From assembly GCA_030512295.1 (NCBI GenBank), contig JAULSR010000009.1, forward strand, positions 682,001 through 746,000: a stretch of 64,000 bases of DNA, read 5' to 3'. Numbering within the stretch: the first letter of the stretch is position 1; every line of letters begins with the position of its first letter. The notes beneath the pieces are model-generated. The model was not told the DNA's origin. It saw only the letters and a list, made by a program, of their open reading frames with translations, and searched no databases. The DNA is from Bombardia bombarda (lineage: Eukaryota; Ascomycota; Sordariomycetes; Sordariales; Lasiosphaeriaceae). Below, piece after piece: positions 21,411 through 33,270 of the stretch. The translations under genes were made by a program, and so were the position numbers.

Positions 21411-23782
21411 GAGCTATGACGAGAGAGAGAGAGAGAGAGGAGAGATTTCTTTTATCGCCGTGGGCGAATCATGCGTCGGGCGCAACGATCCCGAGAGGTT
21501 GGATACATGTACACGTATTTGATAGACGGTTGGTTACTGGGTACAATAGGGTTAAAAAAAAGACCAAGATCAGAAGGTCAAGTTGCAGCGCACTGTATGG
21601 GGAGTGACGGAGAGAGACCGTGGTTAATGCATGGGGTTTAATAGGTTTCAGTTAGCGATTTTGATGATGGCAATCAAGTTCAGCCGGTTTGTCGCGGAAC
21701 TCGGTGTGTCAGACTTCGTCATCTCCAGTTTGTCATCTCCAGTTTGTCATCTCCTCGACATGGTCAAGGCCACGCTGTGAGGGGAATGGTCGCTTACCCC
21801 CTGTTGTGCGACAACTGATTATGTAAGCCAGCTCTTGGTGTGCGTTGATATAAGGTACCTATGTATCTAATGTAAACAAAGGACCCCCATACAACCAATA
21901 CATCCTCTGCACCACCACATTGACGGATCCTAGGCTGTACGACACACATGTTAGATGACGAATGATATGAGGCCCGTATAGTTTGGGCTGTGTGGATTGG
22001 AGGTCTTTGTGCTGATTCGAATTTTGATCCAATGACATTGTCGCATTAAACAGCGAATCGGCGCCCGAGGAGTAGAAACGCTGTCATATTTCCCTGTAGG
22101 GGGAGAGATTGCTGTTCACGTTCATAATAGCGGACAGGCACACAACATTGCACAGACCGTTTGGAGCGGCCATGCACCTTGAATAGTTGGTAAAATATAC
22201 TTCTTTATGAGCGATGTGGTCAGTGTTGGTATTAGACAAGCAATGGTTTGGACGACAGAGCCGCACCGCCAGGTCCTCTGAACCAAACACTGTCCAATCT
22301 GCCCCTGAAGTCACCTCATTACCCACTGTGCTGTACCGTGCATTCCGGCGAAGTCGGATTTACGGCCGAAATACCACCTACAACTACATGGACAATTGGT
22401 GCAGGAAGACCATAAGGCAGAGCGCATAATAGTTCGGCCCGATGCTCTGTGCCTCTTCTACGACCACCCGCCGACGTTTTTATCCACCGGCGAGCAGCGA
22501 TACGTCGATGTTCTCCCCGACACGCTTGAGGGCGATCACTACATATATGTGCATATTTTCAAGACAGAAGACCCAACTGCAAGCGCCTGTACTGCCGCTC
22601 TTTACTACTATCGCACCTGGGCCATGTCAGACACGAGTACCATTTGTCAGCTTGACAGCTTCAGTGTTTTATGTTTCCATGAGGTCTACAAAGAGCTGAC
22701 AACATCCAGGCACATACGAAGCTTTGAACATTAAATGTAAACTCTGCGCCAACCTAACGCCTTGGAAATCAAGACGGTTAGTAAAGGGGAGGGAAATAAA
22801 AGTGGAGACAGATAGGGGTTAGGGTAAGTCAGCTCAGGGGCAAGTAAACAAAGAATGACATACCCCAGCAGACTCCTTCCGCGCCGTCGCCGGCAGCATG
22901 CCGCAGTTTGTCAGGACACCAGACAAAAATTCAAGGACCTTTGGCTCGGTGAAGCCGTTGGTCATCAGCTCGAGAATAGCATCGCCACCGTTAAAAATGG
23001 AAGACCTTCCCTGCGTGTCCAGTGTCCGACCCAGCGCGTCGGAATAGTTGTTAGTCTAAGTGTTAGGTAGTTCAGTGTCCGAACTATCTGGCGGGCTCAG
23101 ATTGATGGTAACGAAACATGTACCGAATACTTTTATCGATCAAAGACGGTCCAGCTGCGCTCGGGGTCAAGAGAAACAGAAACGGGTGGAGGGTTTGCTG
23201 ACAATCACAATCAGATGCCGAATAATAATGGAGTATTTTTATTTGGACCCTACGGAAGGATCAGAACCCGAGGAGCTGGTCCCTGTCGATCCATTATCTG
23301 GTATACTGGTCTGCTAGGTTATACTTGGGTAGGCAGTAAGCGCGTATTCAAATGCAACTTTGGATAACAACGGCAATTAACGTGGTTAGAATACGAAAAT
23401 AAAATTTTGATAAGAGGTTGTGAAGGAATAATATATGGCATTGAAAGATTGTGTTGGATGAGTTCAGTGTCATAAAATGCGGTTTGGACTCGTTTACGCA
23501 TGTTGATGGGTAGACAGAGCTTTTAATATTTTGGTTTCTAGTTTGATTAGGTAGAGAAACAGAAAGACATATTCAATTGACGAAGAAGACAGAACTTGAC
23601 ACTTTATACAGAACACGAACGCCAAAAAATGTCGATGACGCTGACAATCAGTGGCACAATTGCATTAAATAAGATTTTAGAATTCTAGACTCCCGAGTAT
23701 GCTATACAGGTATATCATACAACACCGCACTTGACCAAGAACTCCACCCCATAATCCACAACATCTCTTTTCCTTATACAAT
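21411..23782. other. intergenic accessory stretch
   Basis: A GA-rich run (21420-21443) follows the 553-residue gene, and a short CATCTCCAGTTTGT tandem is near 21720-21760. A frame at about 22387-22734 has protein-like composition (DALCLFYDHPPTFLSTGEQR) but lacks an ATG and any recognised domain. Nothing else supportable. Confidence 0.4.
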
Positions 23783-24120
23783 CTAAAACAAAAAAACCCG
23801 ATCTTCGGCCTTGCTCATCACCCCGGGCTTGTCAAAGCCCAAACCCACCAAGCTCTTACCCATGGCGTTTACCATAGGCGGCGGGCCACACAGCAGAACC
23901 TTGGTATCTGCCGCCGCCCCAGGCAGTCTCTCCTTGATCAACTCGGGCGTAACAAACCCCCACGCTCCCCTTCCACCCCTCACCAGGGCTCTTGCCCACC
24001 ACATAATGCACCTGGAACTTATCCGGGCACTGCATGGTGCCCTTTGGGCCGCGGATCTCGATCGACTCGCCGACTGCCATGCCAGGGTATAAGTGGCGGT
24101 CGCCATGAGAGCAGGGGTAT
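23783..24120 (-). pseudogene. NADH-cytochrome b5 reductase relic
   Basis: Reading leftward from about 24120: HLYPGMAVGESIEIRGPKG, then directly CPDKFQVHYVVGKSPGEGWK, then after a one-base frame break GFVTPELIKERLPGAAADTK, VLLCGPPPMVNAMGKSL and the terminal DRVFLF. These are the flavin-domain end and the NADH-domain end of the b5 reductase family (the CGPPPM motif binds NADH). The roughly 60-80 residues normally between RGPKG and the FQVHYV block, including the GGTGITPM loop, are missing, as is the FAD-binding N-terminus. Internal deletion, truncation and frame break together make it non-functional. It lies about 630 bases from, and divergent to, a damaged P450; b5 reductases can feed electrons to P450s via b5. 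Confidence 0.8.
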
Positions 24121-24754
24121 CGTTCAGGAGGAATTAGAGGTCGAAAGTGTGAGTTGTAATGTAAACAAACAATAGGAGTGTGAATGAACGACAGCCTGTA
24201 TCGTGGACGATCTGATGCCAACTTCCAGATGGCGACCCGAGTGCCGGCTTGATTCGGGATGTGAAGCTGTTAGGGGGCAAGCCAGGGACAGGGGGCCCAC
24301 ATGGCGATGAGTGATCGACCCGCACCCTCTCGACCCCTGAAGGGCATCCTTTAAACCTTCTCTAATCTTATCCAAGTCTCGCACGAACGATAAATCTCCA
24401 TGTACTGGTTACCTCCCACTTGCTCTTTTTTTTTTTTTTTTTGCACTCTGAAAATCCCGACTTTCTATCACATGGTCCCGGGCGTCACCAACCCACCAGC
24501 ACAATGATATCATCTCCACAAGGGGGCTTCGGCTCCGTCAGAGAATGTTCGCTGTTGTCTTCCATATCGGTATCCGCGGGCAAGCGCGAGCCCGACTGAA
24601 CTGAGCATTGCTGGCTAGGAGTTTATGATCACTCTCCGTTCCTGGTCTGCTAGGTTCAGTGTTTATGCTATACCGAAACAATGTACTCTCCATCTTCTAT
24701 ATAATACCACTCCGTCGAGGCTATCATCCTCCCTTTTTAATAAACACAGGGAAC
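24121..24754. other. intergenic, between b5 reductase relic and P450 relic
   Basis: Contains an 18-20 T run at about 24426-24443 and a CTATATAATA element at about 24698, about 55 bases before the P450 start. No coding pattern. The missing N-terminal half of the b5 reductase is not found here. Confidence 0.45.
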
Positions 24755-26497
24755 ATGGCTTCTCAAATATTCTTCTACCTCGTCGGCGACGACCCGACAA
24801 CAGCAAAGGCAGTCTCAGCCGACCCCGAGTGGAACAATGAAGATCTCAAGCGGGCAGTCGGACTTGTCCTGCACGTCGCCTCGCCTTTGGGTATGTCGAT
24901 TTAACTGATCTGCACCAATGCGTCCCTCAGACACATCAGCTAACAACCATGCTACCACAGGAATAACCTTTCACACCCCAACAGGCGAGGAGCTCTCCAC
25001 TCTCCCCTCCATCATCGCCTCCATCTCCCCCGTCGGCTGCCGCATCGATGGTCAGGCCGTGCAGGACCCCCAGGGGCCAGCTGGTCTCCCCATCGTCGGC
25101 TCCTTCGACGATATCTTCCCCGACCATCTGGGCAACCACTACTGCCTCTTCCGCAAATACGGCCACGTCATCAAGACGACCAACATGGGCAAGGCCACAT
25201 ACCTGACCGACGACCCCGACGCCGCCCTCGTCTGCCTCGCCGAGTCGCAGTACTTCACCAAGAAGATCAACGCCTCGCACCCCCCTGGGGCGTAACAGAC
25301 GACACGGCCATCTTCATCGGCGACACCGAGACGGAAAACTGGCGGCTGGCCCACAAGTTCCTCCCGGCCGCCATGGGCCCCAAAGCCGTCCGCCACTACG
25401 CCCCCCTGATGCAGGACTGCGTCCGCGCCTCCTTCCCCGTCTTCGACGAGCTCAACGCCCGCGGCGAGGCCTGGAACGTCTACCAGTACATGGTCAAGCT
25501 CGCCTCCCAAACCGTCGGCAAGTTCGCCCTGGGCATGGACTTCGGCCACTTCGCCGCCGTCGACACGCCCATGCACCCCCTCGCTGTCGACATCGTGACG
25601 CTGCTCGCCCTCAACAAAAAAGTCACCTCGCGCGGCGAGTGGTACAAGGCCCTCCCCTTCGGCGACCCCGCCCGCCTCCAGGCCCTGCGCAAGACAATCT
25701 ACACACAGCTACAAGAGGCCATCGACGCCGCCCCCGACTCGGGCATCGGCAGGCTGCCCCTCAGCGAGGCCGCCATCAAGGCCTCGTGCGTCGCCGACTG
25801 CCTCGTGCACGCCGTCGACGAAAAGGGCGAGTCCTTCCCGCCGGGGCTCGTCCTCGCCAACATGACCGTCGTCACCGGCGCCGGCTACACCACCACCTCG
25901 TCCCTCCTCTCCTGGCTCATCTACTGCATCGTCACCTACCCGGGCACCCAGGACAGGATCCTGCAGGACCTCATCGACGCCGACTTCGACCCCGCCACCA
26001 CCGAGTGGACCACCGAGCTCGCCCACGACCGCCTCCCCTACCTCGACAAGTTCGTCAAGGAGACCCAGTGGCTGCACAACGCCTCCTTCCAGCCCGGCCG
26101 CACCACAAAGACCGACGTCGTCCTGCCGGGCGGCTACCGCCTGCCCGCCGACGCCGCCATCGTGCCCGCCCTGTACGCGATCCAGACCAACCCCGACCAC
26201 TGGCACGACCCCTTCCGCTTCGACCCCGAGAGGTGGGACACCGAGGAGGTCAAGATCGGCCGTCACAGAGGCGCTTACCTGCCGTTCGCGACGGGGCCCC
26301 GGGGCTGCATCGGCTTCAACTTTGCCCTGCTCGAGGTCAAGATCCTGCTGAGCGAGCTCGTCTACCGCTACGAGTTCGCCAGAGAGGGCCAGGAGGCCAT
26401 CGAGTACGACCCCGAGTTCCAGCTCACCAGGCCGCTGAATCTGTTTGTGACCACCAAGAAGAGGACGAGCTGGCCCGAGAAGACTGCGGCTGTCTAG
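24755..26497 (+). pseudogene. soluble-type cytochrome P450 with frame break and altered ExxR
   Basis: Exon 1 24755-24890, a 70-nt intron (GTATGT...CTAACAACC...CACAG), exon 2 from 24961. No membrane anchor. An N-terminal extension of about 85 residues (MASQIFFYLVGDDPTTAKAV) precedes a P450 fold starting near GPAGLPIVG. After KKINASHP the frame meets TAA at about 25293. One extra base in the C-run at 25280-25285 would restore WGVTDDTAIFIGDTE and the rest to 26497. The I-helix reads GAGYTTTS, the PERF motif is FDPERW and the heme loop FATGPRGCIGF is intact (Cys codon 26306-26308). The K-helix ExxR reads ETQW: TGG at 26069-26071 instead of an Arg codon. That Arg is nearly invariant in P450s, so loss of function is likely even if the frame break is a sequencing error. 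Confidence 0.8.
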
Positions 26498-26913
26498 AAG
26501 AATATTTAGACTGAGTGGGATGGGATGTAGGACAGACAGTATAGGAGTGGTTTGAGAGGCACTCAAGGGTTGGGATTTGTGAGAATGGTGCTGGAATCAA
26601 GGGGTTGGAATCACTGGGAATGGGCATCGAGTGGGGAGTTATGAGTGTACATACTATATTTGGCTCCTTGGGCATTTCTTTCTTGTCGTGAATTGTTAGA
26701 ACAGATTGACCCAGGGCAACTATGTTCTCAACTATGCATCTTTTACACAACATGTTGTCAAAATGTTCTCACGAGAAAGGGTTACGCACCAGAGAAGTAG
26801 CTCCGAACAGCTGTCACATTCAGTCATATAGGAGCTTAAAAGAAGTCAAGTATCCAACTCGTCCCACATTGCTAAACCAGCCATGACATGTCCAATCACA
26901 TCTGCTTGTCCCT
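26498..26913. other. convergent 3' flanks
   Basis: Downstream of the P450 relic (plus) and of the Zn2Cys6 gene (minus). No gene or repeat seen. Confidence 0.5.
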
Positions 26914-29794
26914 TCACCAACTCCGTGGAGGAGGAAAGATCCCACTATGCCTCGACGAAGCCCACCCGCTAGGCTGCGCACTTCCCAAGAATCGATGTCC
27001 AGCAAACGAACCAAGAGGCCTCAATGGCACACTCGGCTCTTTTGGGCCGGCGTCGTAGCTCATCTCCAGCTCCAGCACTCGTGCAGCCCTGCTGGACTGA
27101 GAGCCCAGCCCCAGCCCGCCAACGTTCCACTCAAACGGCTCGCTGTTCTCAAAGTCCCAGTCGAGCCGATCAATCATGTGCACATGCTCATACCGAGTAG
27201 GGTCGCCGTGCCACAGGTCCTTGATGTTGGCCTCCGCCCCTGGCTTGTTGACACGCCCGCCAAATGGCCTGCACAGCATCAAAAGAAGAGACAGCGAGAG
27301 CTTGACGCGTGACGCGTTGATTGCATCGTGGCCTGTTGGAAGTGTGAGAAGGTAGCTGCTATCATCAGCTGCAGGCTCTTTTCCCTTTTCTCTCGCGTCA
27401 ACATCCATTCGACCATCTCCATCGTCCCTTGCATCGCCGGGCGGCCAAATGTCACCCTGCGTTCTTGTTTGGGCAGCAGCCAATTGGTCGCAAATCGGTG
27501 TCAGCTGCGTGTGGAAATTCGCAGCGACGGGGTCGTGAGCCCCGCAGTACTTTAGAACAGCCAGACAGTCCCTTGAGCGGTCAATCTCGTCTTGCCATGT
27601 TGAGGGATCAAAGTTGTGAGCTTGCTTCTGGGCTGCCGAGTGTAACAATACTACACATGACGTGTACGTTTGGAAACTGTCAGGCGTGTCAGCTTTGAAA
27701 ACCAAGACATAGACCCAAGACATAGACCAAGCAGAAGAACAAGACTTACATGACAAGCCAGCAGCGGACAAAGATGCCCTGTTCCTCGAGAAGGAGCATT
27801 AGAATCTTGGCCGATGAGCTCGCCGCCCGGACCGCCTCACCGGCGTGCTCAATAAACACCTTCTCGAGTGGTCTAACGAGCATCTGTCGGTCCTTGTCGA
27901 TTCCATAAGAGCGCACTGATTGTGACGCCAACCGCCGGTACAAAAGCATGACGGCGCCAAGATATAGTAGGTGAACGTGATAAATCGATCGCCTCGCCTC
28001 TGTGGGGATCGCTTCCCTGTTTCGTGCCACGTATTCGAGATCTACCTGCATCGGAAGATTTCGGTACCAACGTTGTAGATGGCCCTGTGTATTTTGCAGT
28101 GAAAGCACCGAAAGATCCCTAAAAGCCAGGTGCATGCGAAGTATGTCGGCCTTGAGGAGACATATTTTCGTCATTTCGGCTTGGACAACTGCGAAGACAA
28201 TCAGCTGAAAGTCATATAGCAAGCGGCCTTAGCCGATAGCTCTGTACGAACGTTCTGTTAGATCAGCAGAGGTGTCCACCTCCATTTCCGCCAGCTATTG
28301 GGCCCATTATCAGTGACTTGTGTCTTTGGTGTTATCTGAAAGCTGAAAGAGCGCATACCAAGTTCCTCCCAGAAGAAATATCATTCCCAGAGATGTATCC
28401 AAGCGTGCAGGTAAGCCAACTATGGTGGCTTGGGTTAGCGTCCATCGGTCTTGGTTTACAAAAATCTATCAAGAGCTTACCTTGCAAGAAATACTAATGT
28501 GCGCCAAGTCTTTCGATAGTCGACCCATTGCGCGGGCGACAGTAATGGGTGTTGTTGGACGGCTGATCTCGAGTCCAGTCCATGGCGCGCAGCCATACTC
28601 AGCCCACTCTCTGGTTGTGTCAGCGGAGTACCAATAGAAAAAGCTAGAAGGGAGAACGCACCGACATAGACAAGGGCCAAGGTAGACTTGTTCATAATAT
28701 TGTACATGGCCAGTAATACGCAGACCTTGACAGCGTCGAGCGGCTGGTGTTCGATAACAGAGTCCAAATAATGCCTAGCAACATCATAGCAGGCGTCCTC
28801 AGTCTCTTGATCCAAAGTGCCATGTATGTATTGGGCACCGACTGCGGCAACGGCCATGAGACAACAAGTGCTTGCCTTCCTTTGGAGCTCCTTTTCACCA
28901 CGATCAGAACCCACCGCGACTTCTTGTGAAGCCTGGTCGGGCTCAGTGAGGTTTGTCTCAAAGACGGTGCGGTAGCAGCGATCGACTTGCTCCCGGGAAA
29001 AGACATGGAACAGCTTGCCACTGCTGCTGAAAAACCCCTCGACAGCCTTTGTTGTCAGGGATTCATTGGGAATCTGGAGGTGAATTGTGCGTTGCCCGCT
29101 CAAAGACGAGGCTCCGGAGACGGCTGGGGCTGACGGTGATGCCGAGTGTGCTGTTGCAGCATGTGAGCTTGAAGCACCTCCTGTAGAACGCTGAGCGAGG
29201 CTCGAGCCCGCCAGACTTAATGATGCTGCCAGAGCAGGCAATGACGATACGGGTACGGCACCAGGACGCGGTGTTTCCCCCGTTCGAAGCTGCTGCCACA
29301 TGCGCCGCGACTCGTCCTCGGAGCTATTCGTGATGTCGTCAATGAGCTGCTTATATACGTTGAGATGGGTTATCGTGGCCGCATATCGAGACTGGCCTTC
29401 TTCGCCATCGTAACCGCAATCACGTCCTCGTCCGACACAGTTTCCGCATCGCGGTCGCTGGCCATCGCACTAAATGAGAGGACCAAAAAGAGACAAAATT
29501 AGTGGTCGGTCCGTGTGGAATATTAAAAAGACGGTCGGGCGCCAAGGCAAGATGAACTATGTGACCAACTCCCTTTACGCTACAGTCGTTTGTGTTTCCC
29601 TTTGGATCAATTTAAATCGACAAAGCGTGACACAAACCTACCTTTGCTTTCGTCTTGCGGCAGTCGTAGCAGGCCTGTACGACACTGCGCTTCTTCCTCA
29701 GCAGGTAGCTTTCGTCATTGCGCGACGAGTTCCTGTCGTCGTCGCCATCGCCAGGGCGCTGCGGGGCAGGGCGAAGCTCGCGATAGGCCTGCAT
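26914..29794 (-). CDS. Zn2Cys6 fungal-type transcription factor, seven exons
   Basis: Model complement(join(26914..27676,27750..28188,28252..28294,28359..28419,28481..28610,28662..28803-28804..29469,29642..29794)), that is seven exons with exon 2 spanning 28662-29469, gives 798 residues with consistent phases. Introns are 172, 51, 61, 64, 63 and 73 nt. The zinc cluster is split by intron 1: ACYDCRKTKAK in exon 1, CDGQRPRCGNCVGRGRDC in exon 2, spacing C42-X2-C45-X6-C52-X6-C59-X2-C62-X6-C69, the canonical GAL4-type binuclear cluster. A Ser/Ala-rich linker follows, then a fungal-specific regulatory domain (AVAAVGAQYIHG, GLSMAARHGLD, TLGYISG). It acts in the nucleus on DNA. The target is unknown; the divergently placed FAD monooxygenase 2 kb away is a candidate by position only. 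The 51-nt intron in exon 2/3 is in frame and could be retained. Confidence 0.88.
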
Positions 29795-31859
29795 CGCGCT
29801 AGGCTTTTCAGCGTTTAGACCTTAGTGGAGGGAGAAGCGATTTGGTGGTCTAGGTAATTGTTGTCTAAGGTAGTCTTGCGCAAAGACCCCCATCCACGGT
29901 GGCTGATGGATAGAGCAGAGTGGCTCGCGTGCAACTTTCCGAGTCTTTCGTCTCAACCAGAGTCCACGAATTGCTGCCCGGGTTGCATGGAAGAATAAAT
30001 CTAGACCGCTTGAACGACTCAGCTGGTTGGGCTGATTACTCGCTGGAAAACCCGCTGAAATATTAAAACGACCCAGCCAAGCAAACCCAGAAAGCAACCA
30101 CCCTGGAAGGCACCCTGGAAGGGACCCTGCAAGAGGGCAACCACGCGGAGCAAATGCGACGGCCAGAGAGCCCACTGCGTCGCCCTGGGATCGCGAGTGA
30201 TTGGCTTGCAGGCTCGGAGATGAATCCGTGCTTTACCCGATTGGCGTATGGTTAGTTTGGACGGGTCGATCTAGGCCACCCCTGCCCTCTGTCTACCAAT
30301 CGCTCCATGGCCCCATAGCGGTCCAGCCTCACCTTCTCAGGCAAGGTGCAGGCCTAGGCAGGCCCAAATCCACCACCGCCTTCAATCCGACAACCCGAGG
30401 TTCAGAGAGACCGACAAGAGTGATTACAAATGCAAGCCACTCAAAACATCATGAAGTTTGAGAAAATGGAGGTTTTTAGCAAGATATGCGACTGACGTAT
30501 CTGTGACTATTGTAGCAAACGGGGCTTGCCAGATCGATTCCGAATCCTGACGAGTGACGACCTCAAACTGCTGGAATGAGCCCACGGCGGAATCGTCCGA
30601 GACAAATCAAGCCACGCATTTCTTATTTAGGACTCTGCAGCGACTGAATCCCAGATCTAGGCAATGGCGAGGACGCAGACGTCCGCCAACGCACCTGCCT
30701 TGTGCTGAAATCTAGTGAACGGATCAGGTCATTTTGGGGTGTGAAGTTCCTGGGTGCCTGATGGTTGAGTAGGTCGTTCCTCCCCTCAGAACCAGCCCCA
30801 ACAAACATTCCACCCAACGAAAGAGAATTGAAGGAGACAGCCAATTAAAGTTCCTGTCACTTTTTGTCCAGCATAAATTGAATTGACTTTGACAAATCCG
30901 CCGACGGCAATCAGTACCAACAGAACCGGGCCGCTCACCTTCACCGCTTAGCATTCTCCAAAGATTTCCCCCTTATCTCACCATCAAGAAATCTAGATGT
31001 CTGAGGGTGGATCAAGTGCTTGTTGCATTTCCCCGTCTCTCCCACTGCTGTCATGTTTCATCATATCGAGTGGGGGTTTTAACGAGACTGCGCATCTATC
31101 AAGCTTTGAACGAGGAGCAAGCAACCCGCAACCAGAATATCGTCGCAGTCATCGCCAAGAAAATGACAGATGGCCTGATTATCTGATAGTTACTGCATAA
31201 GTTCGACCCCATCCTACCCATTCCCCACAGATTCGTCTATCTCCAGAAAATCATGGACTGTTCCAGGCCAATGTCAGACAGGTTGGCGCCCGCACGTCGA
31301 CGGATAGCCGCTCTGCCGAGCCTGGCTGTGTGCCGAATTCGAGCAGCTGCATTCCGTGTATCAAGCCCAGCCACTGCACCGTCTCACTTGGCCTCCTCAT
31401 CTGAGCACCTTCGCCGCACGTCAATGTCAATCCAGACCAGTAAACGTCGTCAACAATTAGCGCTGCCAGACGACAAATCGACACTCCTACGAAGTACGTC
31501 GCGGGCTAGAATAGTACCGATCGCACCGAGAGCCACAACCCGTGGCACGCCGCGGCGCCGATCGGCCCTCAACACACCTTCCAATCAGCATCGTGCATTT
31601 GTACAAAGTACCACGGCGCCTGCGTACGGCTACGGACTTGCGGGTGGGGAATATAGTAGTACGGATCCATGGTACCAAGCACCCACGGACGGACTTGGAT
31701 GGCGGGATGCGGAGTCATACCTTACCACTCTGGTCTCGCCCGCAGTAGAACTTGACCTGCGCAGAGAGCCGCCTGCGTCAGCAATCTGGTTCAGGTGACG
31801 ACGCTACAGAAACACGTAGCAGCAGGACGCGTCAAATCGAGAGGCCCATTGAAGTTGTG
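29795..31859. other. divergent intergenic region between regulator and monooxygenase
   Basis: About 2 kb. A frame at 31253-31798 is Arg/Ser/Ala-rich with no recognised domain and runs into the monooxygenase leader. Near 30060-30130 a CCTGGAAGG motif occurs in tandem. No gene supported. Confidence 0.45.
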
Positions 31860-33270
31860 ATGTCGACAAAAGCCGTCATGACCACAGAGACGGACCGACT
31901 CCGAGAGCCGGAAGATGGCCAACCGCGCTTTCTGGGCCGCGCAGGTGTTGTCGGCGGCGGCATTGCCGGTCTCGGCGCGGCAATTGCGCTGCGTCGAGCA
32001 GGCTGGCACGTCGAAGTCTTTGAGCGATCTCAATTCAAAAGCGAAGTCGGCGCTGCCATCAGCGTACCTCCCAATGCCACCTTAATTCTCGACCGATGGG
32101 GGTTCAACTGGGAAGACGCAGCCCCCGTCCCCAACCAGGCGACCCGGCTTGCACGGGCCAATGACTTTGAAGTCATCAATCGGGAGGAGTATCCCAACAT
32201 TGCAGAAGAGCTTGGCCATGTCAGTTGGAGTCTTCACCGGGTTGATTTGCACCAAGGGTTGAGAAAGCTTGCTACGAGTCCCAATCGAGATGATGGGAGG
32301 GGCTTCGTCGAAATGAAGCTAGGATGTGAGGTCGTAGGTCTGGATTGCGAGCAGGCAACACTCACTCTGGCGGACGGTCGAGTTGTGACCCAAGATCTCA
32401 TCATCATCGCCGACGGTGCCCACGTGAGCTTAACCTCCAAGAATGCCGCACTAGAATTAATGCTAACACCCATCATAGAGCCAGTTGGTTCAAGACCTGA
32501 CGGGCCATCCGACCACAGTGATACGAACAGGTCGGTCTATCTATCGCTGGTTGGTTGCCACAGACGACGTGATGGCCGACCCAGACCTGCGAGCAAACTA
32601 TGCCGGTGAGCTACCGGGGTTCCTAGGCTGGCACGATCCGGTCAAGGAGGTCTTTTGGGTGACCTACACTTGCAGAGGTGGCAAGGTGCTGAACAACGCC
32701 GTCGTCCACAGCACCCAAGCCGGCGACGGCGAGCACGACCAATGGTACTCGCCCGTCACCAAGAGTCAAGTGCTTGAGGCTCTTGAGAACTTCCACCCCA
32801 GCGCCAAGAAGATTGTCGACATGGCCAGCGAGGACGGCATCAAGGTCCACCACCTCTTCAGTCGGCCACCGTTGACCAGCTTTGTTCGAGGTCGGACTGC
32901 AGTCATAGGTGACGCGGCCCATGTCATGCTGCCGACTCATGCCGCCGGCGGTTCCATTGCTATCGAGTCGGCAGCTTCGATCGAAACGCTGTTCAAGGGT
33001 GTCGATGGCAGGGATGAGGCGATCGTCAAGCAACGTCTGCGACTCTTCGACAAATTGCGCATCCCACGATGCAATCTCACCATGCTGGCATCGAATGCTG
33101 GTCCAGAATGGCTCGATGTACCCGGTCTGGAGGATGAGATACGCAGGTTCTACTCTGGGCCGTTGCCGCCCGCCGGCACAAGGCCATGGACAAAAGAGTT
33201 CCGGGAGCTGCTCTTCCACCACAATGAGTACGGCGCAGCGGAGCACGCTCTCGCAGCTCAGGGGGCCTAA
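31860..33270 (+). CDS. FAD-dependent monooxygenase, salicylate hydroxylase-like
   Basis: Model join(31860..32423,32479..33270), 451 residues. The 55-nt intron has donor GTGAGC, branch TGCTAACAC and acceptor CATAG in phase 0. Class A flavoprotein monooxygenase: Rossmann GGGIAG at 32-37 followed by the acidic VEVFER, the LIIIADGAH segment, and the FAD ribityl motif GDAAHVMLPTHAAGG around Asp333. The usual E-D after the motif is E-S here (IESAASIE). The family hydroxylates aromatic acids or polyketide and phenol rings with NAD(P)H and oxygen in the cytosol. The exact substrate is not predictable. ATG 31860 is chosen because it directly precedes the N-terminal tail of the Rossmann fold; ATG 31878 is also possible. 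Divergent from the Zn2Cys6 gene. Confidence 0.88.

Noticed and set aside
22387..22734. Possible small gene with DALCLFYDHPPTFLSTG
   Set aside because: No ATG in the frame, no family match and no convincing upstream exon.
25709..26566. 285-codon minus-strand open frame and 291-codon plus frame over the P450 relic
   Set aside because: Both are off-frame shadows of the P450 coding sequence, Arg/Pro- or Val/Gly-rich.
31253..31798. 181-codon open frame before the FAD monooxygenase
   Set aside because: Arg/Ser/Ala-rich, no domain, and overlaps the leader region of the next gene.
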